Positions 1 through 7,892 of a DNA stretch of 26,638 nt are shown here, in pieces. The notes under the pieces are model-generated. The model was given only the letters and a program-made list of their open reading frames with translations, was not told the DNA's origin and made no database searches. Location of the stretch: positions 1 to 26,638 of the forward strand of contig CAVPDG010000017.1 in assembly GCA_963702535.1 (NCBI GenBank). The letters are read 5' to 3'. Position numbers and translations under genes: made by a program. Numbering within the stretch: position 1 is the stretch's first letter; every line of letters starts with the position of its first letter. The DNA comes from CAVPDG01 sp963702535. Its GTDB lineage: Bacteria > Chloroflexota > Anaerolineae > Anaerolineales > UBA4823.

Positions 1-26
1 AGGAGCATTAAATTGGACCGGCTGCG

Positions 27-62
27 GTTAAGCTGTTGTTAAGCTTAGGTAATTAGTACTAA
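27..62. promoter_or_regulatory. Tandem GTTAAGCT repeats and a palindrome upstream of a promoter
   Basis: GTTAAGCT occurs at 27-34 and again at 38-45 (11-bp period, about one helical turn). It is followed by the 10-bp palindrome TTAGTACTAA at 53-62, which ends 6 bp before the -35 box at 69. The spacing on one DNA face and the position just upstream of a strong promoter would suit an activator or repressor site. No regulator is recognised, so this is only a candidate operator. Confidence 0.25.
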
Positions 63-68
63 GGCTGG

Positions 69-97
69 TTGAAATCGAGGGATTTCCTTGTTATAAT
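69..97 (+). promoter_or_regulatory. Strong sigma-70-type promoter
   Basis: TTGAAA at 69-74, a 17-nt spacer, and TATAAT at 92-97 form a near-perfect housekeeping promoter on the plus strand. Transcription should begin near 104. The first plausible plus-strand gene starts at 483, so the transcript would have a leader of about 380 nt containing the riboswitch-like element at 312-386. A weaker alternative lies closer to that element: TTGCAC at 251-256 and TATATA at 276-281 with a 19-nt spacer. Confidence 0.6.
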
Positions 98-311
98 CTT
101 CTTACATGGTCTTAGTGGTATCGATAACACCTGTCAGAATTCTGTAAGGAAATTTATCGGCGAGCCAGCGTAAAATAGAGGTAGCAACAAACAGTAAGGC
201 TACCGAGCAGCGCCTGTATTGATTGCAGAGACAACGTGGGTATTCTTGCATTGCACAAGGCACCAGGGCTGGCGGTATATACAATCCAAATCCGATAGGT
301 TGAGCATCCCG

Positions 312-398
312 AAAAGGTAAACCCATCGTGAGGTGGGGGCGCAAAGTCATGGGTCTGCAGGTGTGCAGACCGCCAGGCTGCCGAAGTTCGCCTTCGGC
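312..398 (+). ncRNA. Probable cyclic-di-GMP-I (GEMM) riboswitch
   Basis: The stretch contains the ordered hallmarks of the GEMM-I aptamer: an AAAGG-T-AAACC entry (313-323), a stem CCCATC/GGTGGG (322-327/332-337) capped by the GNRA tetraloop GTGA, and the signature GGCGCAAAG-TCA (338-349). A second perfect 8-bp stem GGTCTGCA/TGCAGACC (352-359/364-371) follows, then CCAGGCTGCCGAAG (373-386). The usual GGC/GCC pairing is replaced by GGT/GTC, still pairable by wobble. A downstream hairpin GCCGAAG/CTTCGGC (380-386/392-398) reuses the 3' strand of the aptamer and could be the expression switch. The next gene, at 483, encodes a membrane-anchored surface protein, a typical c-di-GMP target class. No covariance search was possible, so the call rests on motif order. 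Confidence 0.68.
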
Positions 399-482
399 GC
401 TTTGGTTAAATGGGCTTAATACCGTAACAAGATTGGGCGAAATCAGGCGAGTCTTTATACAGGTTAGGTAACGCACTCAATA

Positions 483-1607
483 ATGGGCACGGATGTTCAA
501 CCACCATCCGGTCAGTCTACCACAAACCCGCAAGCAGATCGGTTTACTCGTGGTCCTGATGCGGGGCTGTACTTCATAGGGGTTATTGCTGTATTGGCGT
601 TCATCTCAATGATAGCCGTCTTGTTCTGGGTAGCATCTCGGGAGAATCCAGCGCCGGTCGCCGCGCTGCCCACCTCCTCCCCTCTTCCAGGAGAGCAGGA
701 AGGGGTTGTCCTCTTGCCCATTGTCAGCGGTCAATCCACCACCGAGCCCCAGACAGAGATTCCACTGGTGCCCACCCAAGCTCCGCCTACTATGGCGCCA
801 GCCCCAACCGGCGCTTCAGAGGGTCAGGACTCCCAATCGGCAACAGCCTCCGCCCCAATACAATCTGGCGTTCCAGCCTCCACAAGCCAATCGGACCGCA
901 CCCCTTCAGGCTCTGGAGTCACCCGCACTGCCACACCCTCTCCGACCCTGGGTACTGCCCAGACGATCACAGCTACCCCAACCAACCAGACGCCTTCCCC
1001 AATCACCACCGGCGAGGTTGGCACCCTTTTCATCCGCAACGACCAGGGTTGCGTGGACACGCGCAACAACGATTTATATATCTTCGGCGAGATCGTCAAC
1101 AACGGCGCGATCCCGGTCGATATTTTGAACTGGGATGTCAAGATCTACGATGGCGCCCGTGAGATCCAGACCGACGACGTCTTCCTCGATATCCCCAATA
1201 ACTATGCTGTTTTTGCGAACGGCTCGATCCCGTTTGCATTGCTCACCACTCTGGACCGGTCTACTTTCACCGACTACGACATTTCTTTGGATTACGCCGC
1301 CGGTCCACATACGCCGCGCACCGATCTAAGCATCGTTGAGTTTACCTCCACCCGTGACGCGGGTTTTACCGAGGTAACCGGCAAATATGCGCATACTGAC
1401 GTGGCAAATCCGCCAGATATCGTCTGGATCATTGCCACAGTCCGCGACGCGCAGGGCAGGCTCACCAACCTGCAGTACCAGCACTACACAAATGCATCAA
1501 TTATCGACCCACGGCTGCCCCCCGGGCAGCATAGCTTCCGCCAACTCTACTTAGAAGATAACCCTTGCGGCGGTGGGACCATCGCAGTCAGCATCCTTGG
1601 TGAATAG
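483..1607 (+). CDS. Membrane-anchored protein with Thr/Pro/Ser linker and FxLYD-like domain
   Basis: The 374-residue protein has a short cytoplasmic N-terminus, one membrane segment (about residues 28-51), and a long low-complexity Pro/Thr/Ser/Gln-rich linker (about 55-175) that probably spans the cell wall. The extracellular C-terminal module (about 178-374) includes the stretch IFGEIVNNG...VKIYD, which resembles the FxLYD beta-sandwich family. Cys at about 190 and near the C-terminus (NPCGG) could form a disulfide. The ATG at 483 has no clear ribosome site. The long leader with a probable c-di-GMP riboswitch suggests that expression follows the sessile/motile signal. The exact role is unknown; an adhesion, envelope or sensor function would be a guess. 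Confidence 0.8.
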   Translation: MGTDVQPPSGQSTTNPQADRFTRGPDAGLYFIGVIAVLAFISMIAVLFWVASRENPAPVAALPTSSPLPGEQEGVVLLPIVSGQSTTEPQTEIPLVPTQAPPTMAPAPTGASEGQDSQSATASAPIQSGVPASTSQSDRTPSGSGVTRTATPSPTLGTAQTITATPTNQTPSPITTGEVGTLFIRNDQGCVDTRNNDLYIFGEIVNNGAIPVDILNWDVKIYDGAREIQTDDVFLDIPNNYAVFANGSIPFALLTTLDRSTFTDYDISLDYAAGPHTPRTDLSIVEFTSTRDAGFTEVTGKYAHTDVANPPDIVWIIATVRDAQGRLTNLQYQHYTNASIIDPRLPPGQHSFRQLYLEDNPCGGGTIAVSILGE

Positions 1608-1774
1608 CTGTCCGGTGGATAGGATGATCATTTTTTTTAGGGGTTATACCGGCTTAACAATGAGAGGAGGTGGTGAAATCGTACAAGATGTGATCAAGTG
1701 ACCAGTTCAACCTGTGTCAGGTCCAAACTTAATCGTTGTATTACCCAAATGACCATTTGTTGAGGAGGATTGGA

Positions 1775-4700
1775 ATGCAAAAAAAGACATACTTGTTGAT
1801 GGCGATTGTCGTGATCTTGAGCCTGTTGGCATCAACCACGGCTCTCGCCCAAACCGGCGGTAATCCGCACGGAGCAGTCCCGGTGCAAGGGGACGCCTCG
1901 ACGGACGTTGCCAGCCAGGCTGCGGTAAGCGGTCCGGTTTCGGTGGTCGTCCACCTGGACAAGGCATCCCTCGCCAGCGTCGGAAAATTCATGAGCGCCG
2001 CTGAGCGCGTCCAATATGCTGCCGAAGTTGCTGCCCTGCAAGACCAGGTAGCAGCCCAGGTCGAGGCGTTGGGCGGCACGGTGCTCGGCCGGTTTAAAAC
2101 CCTGTCCAGCGGTCTGGCGGTGCGCATCGATGCCTCCCGCGTGCAAGATTTGCGCGCCCTGGCAAATGTCGCAGCCGTACGCCGCATCGGCACCTATGAG
2201 CTCGACCTCAACGACACCGTGCCGTTCATCGGTGCGGCGGATGTTCAGGACCTGGGCTTCGATGGCACGGGTATCAAAGTAGCGGTGCTGGATGATGGCG
2301 CCGACTACACCCATGCCAAGCTAGGTGGCCCCGGAAACGTGGATGCTTACGAAGCCTGCGCTGACGATCCTACCGTCATCGGCGAAGCCAACTGCCCCTT
2401 CTTCCCAAATGATAAGATCGTGGGCGGTTACGACTTCACCGGCGCCTGGGATGGCTCCACCATCCCTGAGACCCCTGATCCCGACCCGATCGCCTTGAGC
2501 TTCCACGGCACGCACGTGGCTGATATCATCGGCGGTCTCCCCACTCCAGATAGCACAAAGGCTCGCGTCCGCGTGGCGCATCTCTCTCCGGATGCCCCTG
2601 CAGTGGACATTCTCGTCAATGATATGGTTGCATTTTCAAATGTAGCCTTCAAAGAGGTGAGTGACTACACGGCCCTCATGCCTGGGACCTATAACGTCAA
2701 GGTTGTTCCAACTGGAGCCACCACCCCTGTCGTTATCGAGGCAAATCTGACACTCGCTGCTGGCACAGACTACACCGTTGCTGCCGTGAATGTCCTGGCC
2801 AGTATTGAACCACTTGTCCTGGTGGATAACAATGCCGCTCCGGCAGTTGGTAACGCTCACGTGCGCTTTGTGCACGCTTCGCCGGATGCGCCAGCAGTGG
2901 ACATTGCCTTGGCAGGCGGCGCAGTGCTCTTCCCCAACGTAGCCTTCAAGGGCGTTGGCGACTATCTGCCTGTTCCAGCCGGTACATATGATCTGGAAGT
3001 CCGCCTGGCTGGAACCAACACAGTCGTTCTGCCTCTGCCAGGCATTGCATTGGCAGCTGGCAAGATCTATACGGCCTTTGCAGTTGGCCTGGTGGCAAAT
3101 AACACCCTGGGCGCTGTCCTTACGGATGACACCCCCAATCGTGTGGGTCCTGGTGTAGCCCCCGGCGCAGACCTGTATGCCTTCAAGGTCTGCTCCGAGG
3201 TCAGCTCGGCATGCTCCGGTATCGCACTGCTCCAGGGTACCGATGCGGCAGCCGACCTGGATGGCGATCCGGCGACCTATGACCCCGCCGACGTGATCAA
3301 CGCTTCCATCGGCTCCGGCTATGGACAGCCGGAAGACGACTGGACGGCTTTCGTCAACGAGGCCGTTGCCTATGGTAGCGTCTACGTTATCTCCGCCGGC
3401 AACAACTCGGACTTCCCGTTCATCGTTGGCTCGGCATCTACCGCCACGGCTGCCATCAGCGTGGCGCAGACCAGCGTGCCTTCGGACAAGCTGTTCTTCA
3501 TCGGCATCAACGCCCCCACACCCAGCATCGTGACCAACACTGCCTGGTTGAACTGGTCTGTCAATCCCCTTGTGAGTGGCGCCATCACCGGCAATATCGC
3601 CTACGACACCACCAACGCTAACACACGCTTGGGTTGCAATCCAGACGGCAGCAGCCCATGGACAGGCACACCCTTCACGGGCCAGGTAGTCCTGGTCGAC
3701 CGCGGCGCGTGCGCTGCCAGCTTGAAAGTGGCGAACGCGGATGCCGCAGGCGCCAGCATGGTATTGATTGCCATGATCGCCGCCGGCGCACCTTATCCGT
3801 TCGCCTATGGCGGCGGCGAGGTCACCACCCCGGCCTTCTCCGTCACCCAGGCGGATGGCACCCTGCTCAAGACCCCTGGAACCAATGTAACCTTGGATCC
3901 TAACGACCCCGACCTGTTCCTGGTGCTGCTCGACACCATGGTCGGCACATCCTCGCGCGGACCGCGCAACCACGATAACCGCATCAAACCGGATATCGGC
4001 GCACCGGGTGCATCCACCTCGGCTGAGTTCGGCACAGGCACCGAAACCACACCATTCGGCGGCACCTCTGGTGCAGCCCCCATGGTCACTGGCTCGGCGG
4101 CTTTGCTGGTTCAGAAGTACATGACCATGCCGGAATCCATCCAGCAAGAGCTCGGTCCGCTGTTCTACAAGGTCCTGATGATGAACACCGCCAACACGAC
4201 GGTCTACCAGGACTACTACGGCGGCACCCTGGCGCCGATCACGCGCATCGGTGGCGGTCGGGTTGACGTGTTGAGCGCCTTCAACTCCAAGACCATCGCC
4301 TGGGACAGCACGGATGGCTGGAAAGACCCGCGCTACAACACCGGCAGTATGTCCTTTGGCTACCAGCCGGTCACCGGCGTCTATACCACGCTGCGCTTGG
4401 GCACTATCGCCAACATGGACAGCGAAGGCCATACCTATGACCTCTCGGCTGCTTTCCGCTATGCCAATGACGAATCGGCAGGCGTAACCCTCAAGGTCAC
4501 CCCACGCCGGCTCTACGTCCCCGCGGGAGAGACGCGCAATTTCAAGGTCAAGATCACCATCAAAGCTGAGACCTTGAAAGAGTGGCCGGTCTTCGGCAAC
4601 AGCGCTTTGAATAAGGGCGCAACCGGCAACAGCGGCACCCTGCTGACCAACCAGGAATACGATGGCTACATCAACATCGATGGCGGCGAGAACAACACCG

Positions 4701-5581
4701 TTCACCTGGCGTGGCAGGTCCTGCCCAAGAAAGCCACCAGTGTAGCCTACTCACCGCGCTTCCTCGACCTCAAGTTCGATGACACCACCCTGCTGAAGCT
4801 CCACAACCGCGCTCAATACCAGGATGCCGACGCGGATGTCTTCGCCCTGGTAGATAACAGCCCGAACATCTACAACTATGAGGTGTTCGACGATCTGAGC
4901 TTCATCAACTTCTGCACCGGTGGTATGTTCCCCGGCGGCGCTCCCGGCGTGGGCTGCAACCAGACGATGATCGACCTGAAGCAGGTCGGCGTTCGTGACT
5001 TCGACAATGCCTACATCGAGTTCGGCATCACCCTCTGGGATAGCCCATACCGCGCCAGCCAGTACCCCGCTCAGTTCTATGTCTTCATCGACAAAGACCG
5101 CAACGGGACGGACGACTACTACGTCTACAACACGGAGTTGAGTGGCTTCGGAGCTTCGGGGCAGAATGTGGTCTACGTATGCAACCTCACCACAGGTCGC
5201 TGCAGCGCCTACTTCTACACCAACTCGGGCTTCAACACCCAGAACTGGATCCTGACCATCCCCGCCAGTGCCATCGGCGTGACCCCCGGGACGGCGTTCA
5301 ACTTCCAGGTTCTGGCTCGCGACTCCTGGTTCACCGGCAACTTTACCGACTGCTCGCCGGGTGACTGCGCTACCTACCATACCTATACCATGGGCATGCC
5401 CAAGTACGCCGTCGATAACATCTTCCCGACGATCCCCGCACAGGATGCCGTGGAACTGACCGTCACCAAAGTGCCGGGCGGAGATACAGCCTCACCCTCT
5501 CAGATCGGCTTGTTGGTCATGTATCGCCAGGCTGAGATCGAGAGCGAATCAGAATCGGTTCAGGTCTTCTCTCTCCCTTAA
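1775..5581 (+). CDS. Secreted subtilisin-like (S8) serine protease with inserted DUF4397 and PA domains
   Basis: This is a 1268-residue secreted protease. The ATG at 1775 is chosen because AGGAGG lies 6 nt upstream (1763-1768) and a signal peptide ending TTALAQ follows; an in-frame TTG at 1736 is ignored. Order of parts: signal peptide (1-26), I9-type propeptide inhibitor (about 50-150), then the S8 domain with Asp173 (VLDDG), His244 (HGTH), oxyanion Asn543 (SAGNN) and Ser765 (GTSGAAP). The catalytic domain is interrupted twice. Two tandem DUF4397 modules (about 260-450, each with SPDAPAVDI) sit just after the catalytic His, and a PA-like domain (about 590-705) sits between Asn and Ser. The roughly 500-residue C-terminus is beta-rich with several Cys and ends without an LPXTG sorting signal. 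The role is probably extracellular protein degradation or processing. All catalytic residues are present. Confidence 0.93.
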   Translation: MQKKTYLLMAIVVILSLLASTTALAQTGGNPHGAVPVQGDASTDVASQAAVSGPVSVVVHLDKASLASVGKFMSAAERVQYAAEVAALQDQVAAQVEALGGTVLGRFKTLSSGLAVRIDASRVQDLRALANVAAVRRIGTYELDLNDTVPFIGAADVQDLGFDGTGIKVAVLDDGADYTHAKLGGPGNVDAYEACADDPTVIGEANCPFFPNDKIVGGYDFTGAWDGSTIPETPDPDPIALSFHGTHVADIIGGLPTPDSTKARVRVAHLSPDAPAVDILVNDMVAFSNVAFKEVSDYTALMPGTYNVKVVPTGATTPVVIEANLTLAAGTDYTVAAVNVLASIEPLVLVDNNAAPAVGNAHVRFVHASPDAPAVDIALAGGAVLFPNVAFKGVGDYLPVPAGTYDLEVRLAGTNTVVLPLPGIALAAGKIYTAFAVGLVANNTLGAVLTDDTPNRVGPGVAPGADLYAFKVCSEVSSACSGIALLQGTDAAADLDGDPATYDPADVINASIGSGYGQPEDDWTAFVNEAVAYGSVYVISAGNNSDFPFIVGSASTATAAISVAQTSVPSDKLFFIGINAPTPSIVTNTAWLNWSVNPLVSGAITGNIAYDTTNANTRLGCNPDGSSPWTGTPFTGQVVLVDRGACAASLKVANADAAGASMVLIAMIAAGAPYPFAYGGGEVTTPAFSVTQADGTLLKTPGTNVTLDPNDPDLFLVLLDTMVGTSSRGPRNHDNRIKPDIGAPGASTSAEFGTGTETTPFGGTSGAAPMVTGSAALLVQKYMTMPESIQQELGPLFYKVLMMNTANTTVYQDYYGGTLAPITRIGGGRVDVLSAFNSKTIAWDSTDGWKDPRYNTGSMSFGYQPVTGVYTTLRLGTIANMDSEGHTYDLSAAFRYANDESAGVTLKVTPRRLYVPAGETRNFKVKITIKAETLKEWPVFGNSALNKGATGNSGTLLTNQEYDGYINIDGGENNTVHLAWQVLPKKATSVAYSPRFLDLKFDDTTLLKLHNRAQYQDADADVFALVDNSPNIYNYEVFDDLSFINFCTGGMFPGGAPGVGCNQTMIDLKQVGVRDFDNAYIEFGITLWDSPYRASQYPAQFYVFIDKDRNGTDDYYVYNTELSGFGASGQNVVYVCNLTTGRCSAYFYTNSGFNTQNWILTIPASAIGVTPGTAFNFQVLARDSWFTGNFTDCSPGDCATYHTYTMGMPKYAVDNIFPTIPAQDAVELTVTKVPGGDTASPSQIGLLVMYRQAEIESESESVQVFSLP

Positions 5582-5606
5582 CCGATAATACTCTCTAAGT
5601 GTTAAT

Positions 5607-5639
5607 GATGACGGTCAGCCTCTTCGGCTGACCGTCATC
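5607..5639. terminator. Hairpin between convergent genes
   Basis: A perfect 14-bp stem, GATGACGGTCAGCC (5607-5620) with its complement at 5626-5639, encloses a 5-nt loop. It lies 25 nt after the protease stop and 17 nt before the end of the convergent lipoprotein gene. There is no T tract on either side. It probably ends transcription from both directions by structure or blocks 3' decay. Confidence 0.6.
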
Positions 5640-5655
5640 TCATCCCAACGATGGG

Positions 5656-6420
5656 TCAGGGCGTCTCGCAAAATACGACCCGTTCCAGATCAGTATGGTA
5701 GATGTACTTTACCTCCTGATCGTTCTGATCCTTGACTTTCAGTGTGATCGCATAACCGGTGATATCGCCCGGGTTATACGTCTGCCCCGCTTGCGGGCAA
5801 CCCAGGCTGGTATCGGTCCATTTCTTGGCGTCAATCGGATCAGGGATGATCTTCTCGCGGGGGATGCCAAGCCGCTGCGCCAGGTCGACGATCGCCAGGT
5901 TGACCAGCTTGACTTCCGGCGCAATATTCTTCACCACGCCAGCCGACTGGATGGTGCTTTCACACAAGAAAGCGTGCTTGGCGTCTGCATGGTAGTTATA
6001 GACCTGCCCCTGGTAACTTAACACGATCTGGTAGCCGGGTACGGTTGCCTGCATATAAGCCTGACCTGGCTGCGCACAACCCAGGCTGCCATCCGGCCAG
6101 ACTACAGCGCTGACCGACACGATGCTGATCTGGTCCAGGGGAACGCCAAGGCGCTGTTCCAGGTCATCCAGCGCTTGCTGGACGAGCGGCTCTGCCGCTG
6201 CATCATAGTCCCCGGGCTGGAGTGGCGCCGCTTCAACCGGCTGGCTGCCAGCGCTTTCTCCGGTGGGAACTGCCACCACGCCCTGTCGCGGCGTGGGCGC
6301 CGCGCCAATCTCTTCAGTCATTGCTGGTTGCTCAACTTCCCCAGCCGAGGACGAGGGAGAACACGCCGCCAGCAAACCGACCGCCAGGCACAGTAGAAGA
6401 TAGTAACCGGTCCATTTCAT
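5656..6420 (-). CDS. Lipoprotein with two SLGC repeats
   Basis: The 254-residue lipoprotein starts at the ATG ending at 6420, which has AAGGAGG 7 nt upstream; a TTG 6 nt earlier is too close to that site. A signal peptide with lipobox LAAC places the lipid-modified Cys at residue 20. A short Ser/Glu/Pro linker follows, then two tandem repeats of about 75-80 residues. Each has the plan DLxQRLGxPxxxI, then a ...SLGC(A/P)Q(P/A)G...Y core, a GYxI strand, a YxYHxD strand and a final (L/F)CE. Each repeat thus carries one Cys pair (SLGC and FCE/LCE) that could form an internal disulfide. I do not recognise a function. It is probably exported and anchored on the outer face of the membrane. A hairpin separates it from the convergent protease gene. 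Confidence 0.82.
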   Translation of the reverse strand: MKWTGYYLLLCLAVGLLAACSPSSSAGEVEQPAMTEEIGAAPTPRQGVVAVPTGESAGSQPVEAAPLQPGDYDAAAEPLVQQALDDLEQRLGVPLDQISIVSVSAVVWPDGSLGCAQPGQAYMQATVPGYQIVLSYQGQVYNYHADAKHAFLCESTIQSAGVVKNIAPEVKLVNLAIVDLAQRLGIPREKIIPDPIDAKKWTDTSLGCPQAGQTYNPGDITGYAITLKVKDQNDQEVKYIYHTDLERVVFCETP

Positions 6421-6655
6421 CGTCAAACCTCCTTGGATAAGTGTTTATCTCTGTGAACATTTCCCGCTTTTATAAATAGTTGCACCTTAGCCTTTACGGA
6501 TTGATTGACGCTGTTTATACTCGCATCATACCATCCATGCCCCATCGGGATCCAGGCTCAGGTCTTAGACGCCTTGCCCGGTTAAAAAGTTCCCGTGTGG
6601 CAGGGGATTCTACCAACAAAAACAGGGTTTTCAGGTTGATCTCGGAGGCTGTCTT

Positions 6656-7886
6656 ATGCTGTCGTCACGCAAGTTTTGGATATTGAGTCTGGTATTGCTG
6701 TTATTTACCCTTTCCGCGGTTTTTCCGGGAGCTGCACTGGCAGCCATCTTCGACCGCTACGCCGATGCTGTGCTCGGGCAACCCGATTTTAGATCTGTGC
6801 TTGCCAATAACGGCGGGATCAGCGCCCAAAGCCTCAACAAACCGGGCGGCGTTGCCGTGCATGCTGCCAGCGGGCGACTGTACGTTGCCGATACCCGCAA
6901 CAACCGCGTATTGAGCTGGCCCAACGCCGCAAGTTTCCTCACCCACGAGGCAGCCGATTTGGTCTTTGGTCAGGGGAATGACTTCACAACCAACACAGCC
7001 AACAAAGGCGGTATCAGCGCGAATAGCTTGAACCAGCCGGCTGGTCTGGCGGTTGATAGCCAGGGCAACCTGTACGTGGCGGATACGATGAATAATCGCC
7101 TCCTGGAGTTCAATGCACCCGCCGCCAACGACACGGCTGCAGATCGCGTCTTCGGGCAGCCGAACTTTACAACCAACACGCCAGCCTTGCCCATCAGCGA
7201 CCAGCTTGAGCCTGCCCGCTGGAGTGGCGCTAGACAGCAGTGACAACATCTTCGTGGCTGACACGAATAACAACCGCGTCCTTAAGTACACAACCCCCCT
7301 GGTGGACGCAGTAGCCGACCAGGTATTCGGGCAGCCGAGTTTCGATACATCTCTCCCCCCCGCAACGCCCTCAGCCAGCAGCTTGAACCAGCCACAAGGG
7401 GTCGCCTTAGATCTTTCTGGAAACCTGTACGTGGCTGACACAGCCAATTATCGCGCCCTGGCATATAACGCCCCTCTTTCCAATACAACAGCAGATCATG
7501 TTTACGGGCAGGTGGACTTTGGTTCTGCATTTGAGAATTGCGTCAGCGTCCCATCTCCCAGCAACCTGTGTCTGCCCGCAGCCGTCGCCGTGGATAGCCA
7601 GGGTGTCCTGTACATCGCAGATACGGAATTTGACCGCGTCCTGCTCTTCTATACTCCCCTAACTGGCAGCGCGCCCGTCAGCGCAGATGAGGTCATCGGG
7701 CAGACCGACTTCACCAGCGAGCTCACCCCAAAACCGCCCTTCTCTTACGGGCTGGATTATCCAAACGCCCTGTTTGTAGACAGCCAGCGCAATCTTTACC
7801 TGAGCGACTCGAACAATAGCCGGGTACTGCGCTTCGACACCCTCGGGGCAACCGATCTGACCTACCTGCCCATCAATCGTAAATAA
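6656..7886 (+). CDS. Secreted NHL-repeat protein (frame broken once)
   Basis: The gene encodes a signal peptide (about residues 1-29, ending GAALA) followed by NHL beta-propeller repeats with the recurrent pattern LxxPxGVAVDSxGNLYVADTxNNRVL. GGAGG lies 7 nt before the ATG. The frame is broken: 6656-7243 reads through the third repeat, and the rest lies in another frame to 7886. Removing one C from the CCC at 7190-7192 joins them as ...PALPSATSLSLPAGVALD. That fits the next repeat, which has PATPSASSLNQPQGVALD. The restored product is 409 residues. NHL propellers usually act as ligand- or protein-binding surfaces, and nothing here points to a specific ligand. sbcC begins 6 nt after the stop. 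Confidence 0.85.
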
Positions 7887-7892
7887 ATCCTT

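Noticed and set aside
102..476. 124-codon minus-strand open frame in the leader region
   Set aside because: It runs antisense through the riboswitch-like element, has mixed composition and no motif. The plus-strand RNA structure explains the region better.
1660..1701. 13-codon open frame (MRGGGEIVQDVIK) before the protease gene
   Set aside because: Its own start has no upstream ribosome site. The AGGAGG inside it is not followed by a longer frame, and no attenuator structure was found around it.
1736..1774. Upstream TTG start for the protease
   Set aside because: The AGGAGG at 1763-1768 and the signal peptide both fix the start at ATG 1775; the extra 13 residues would mask the signal sequence.
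2636..4705. 689-codon open frame on the minus strand inside the protease gene
   Set aside because: It is antisense to the intact, domain-rich S8 protease. Its composition (many Gly/Val/Arg/His, no domain or membrane pattern) is that expected from the codon bias of the real gene.
6505..6533. Possible promoter (TTGACG) before the NHL gene
   Set aside because: The matching -10 position (CATACC/ATACCA) is poor at both 16 and 17 nt spacing, so support is too weak.
7190..7200. Programmed ribosomal frameshifting at the broken genes
   Set aside because: There are no slippery heptamers with downstream structure at the sites. The sites differ in direction and fall in families not known to use frameshifting.
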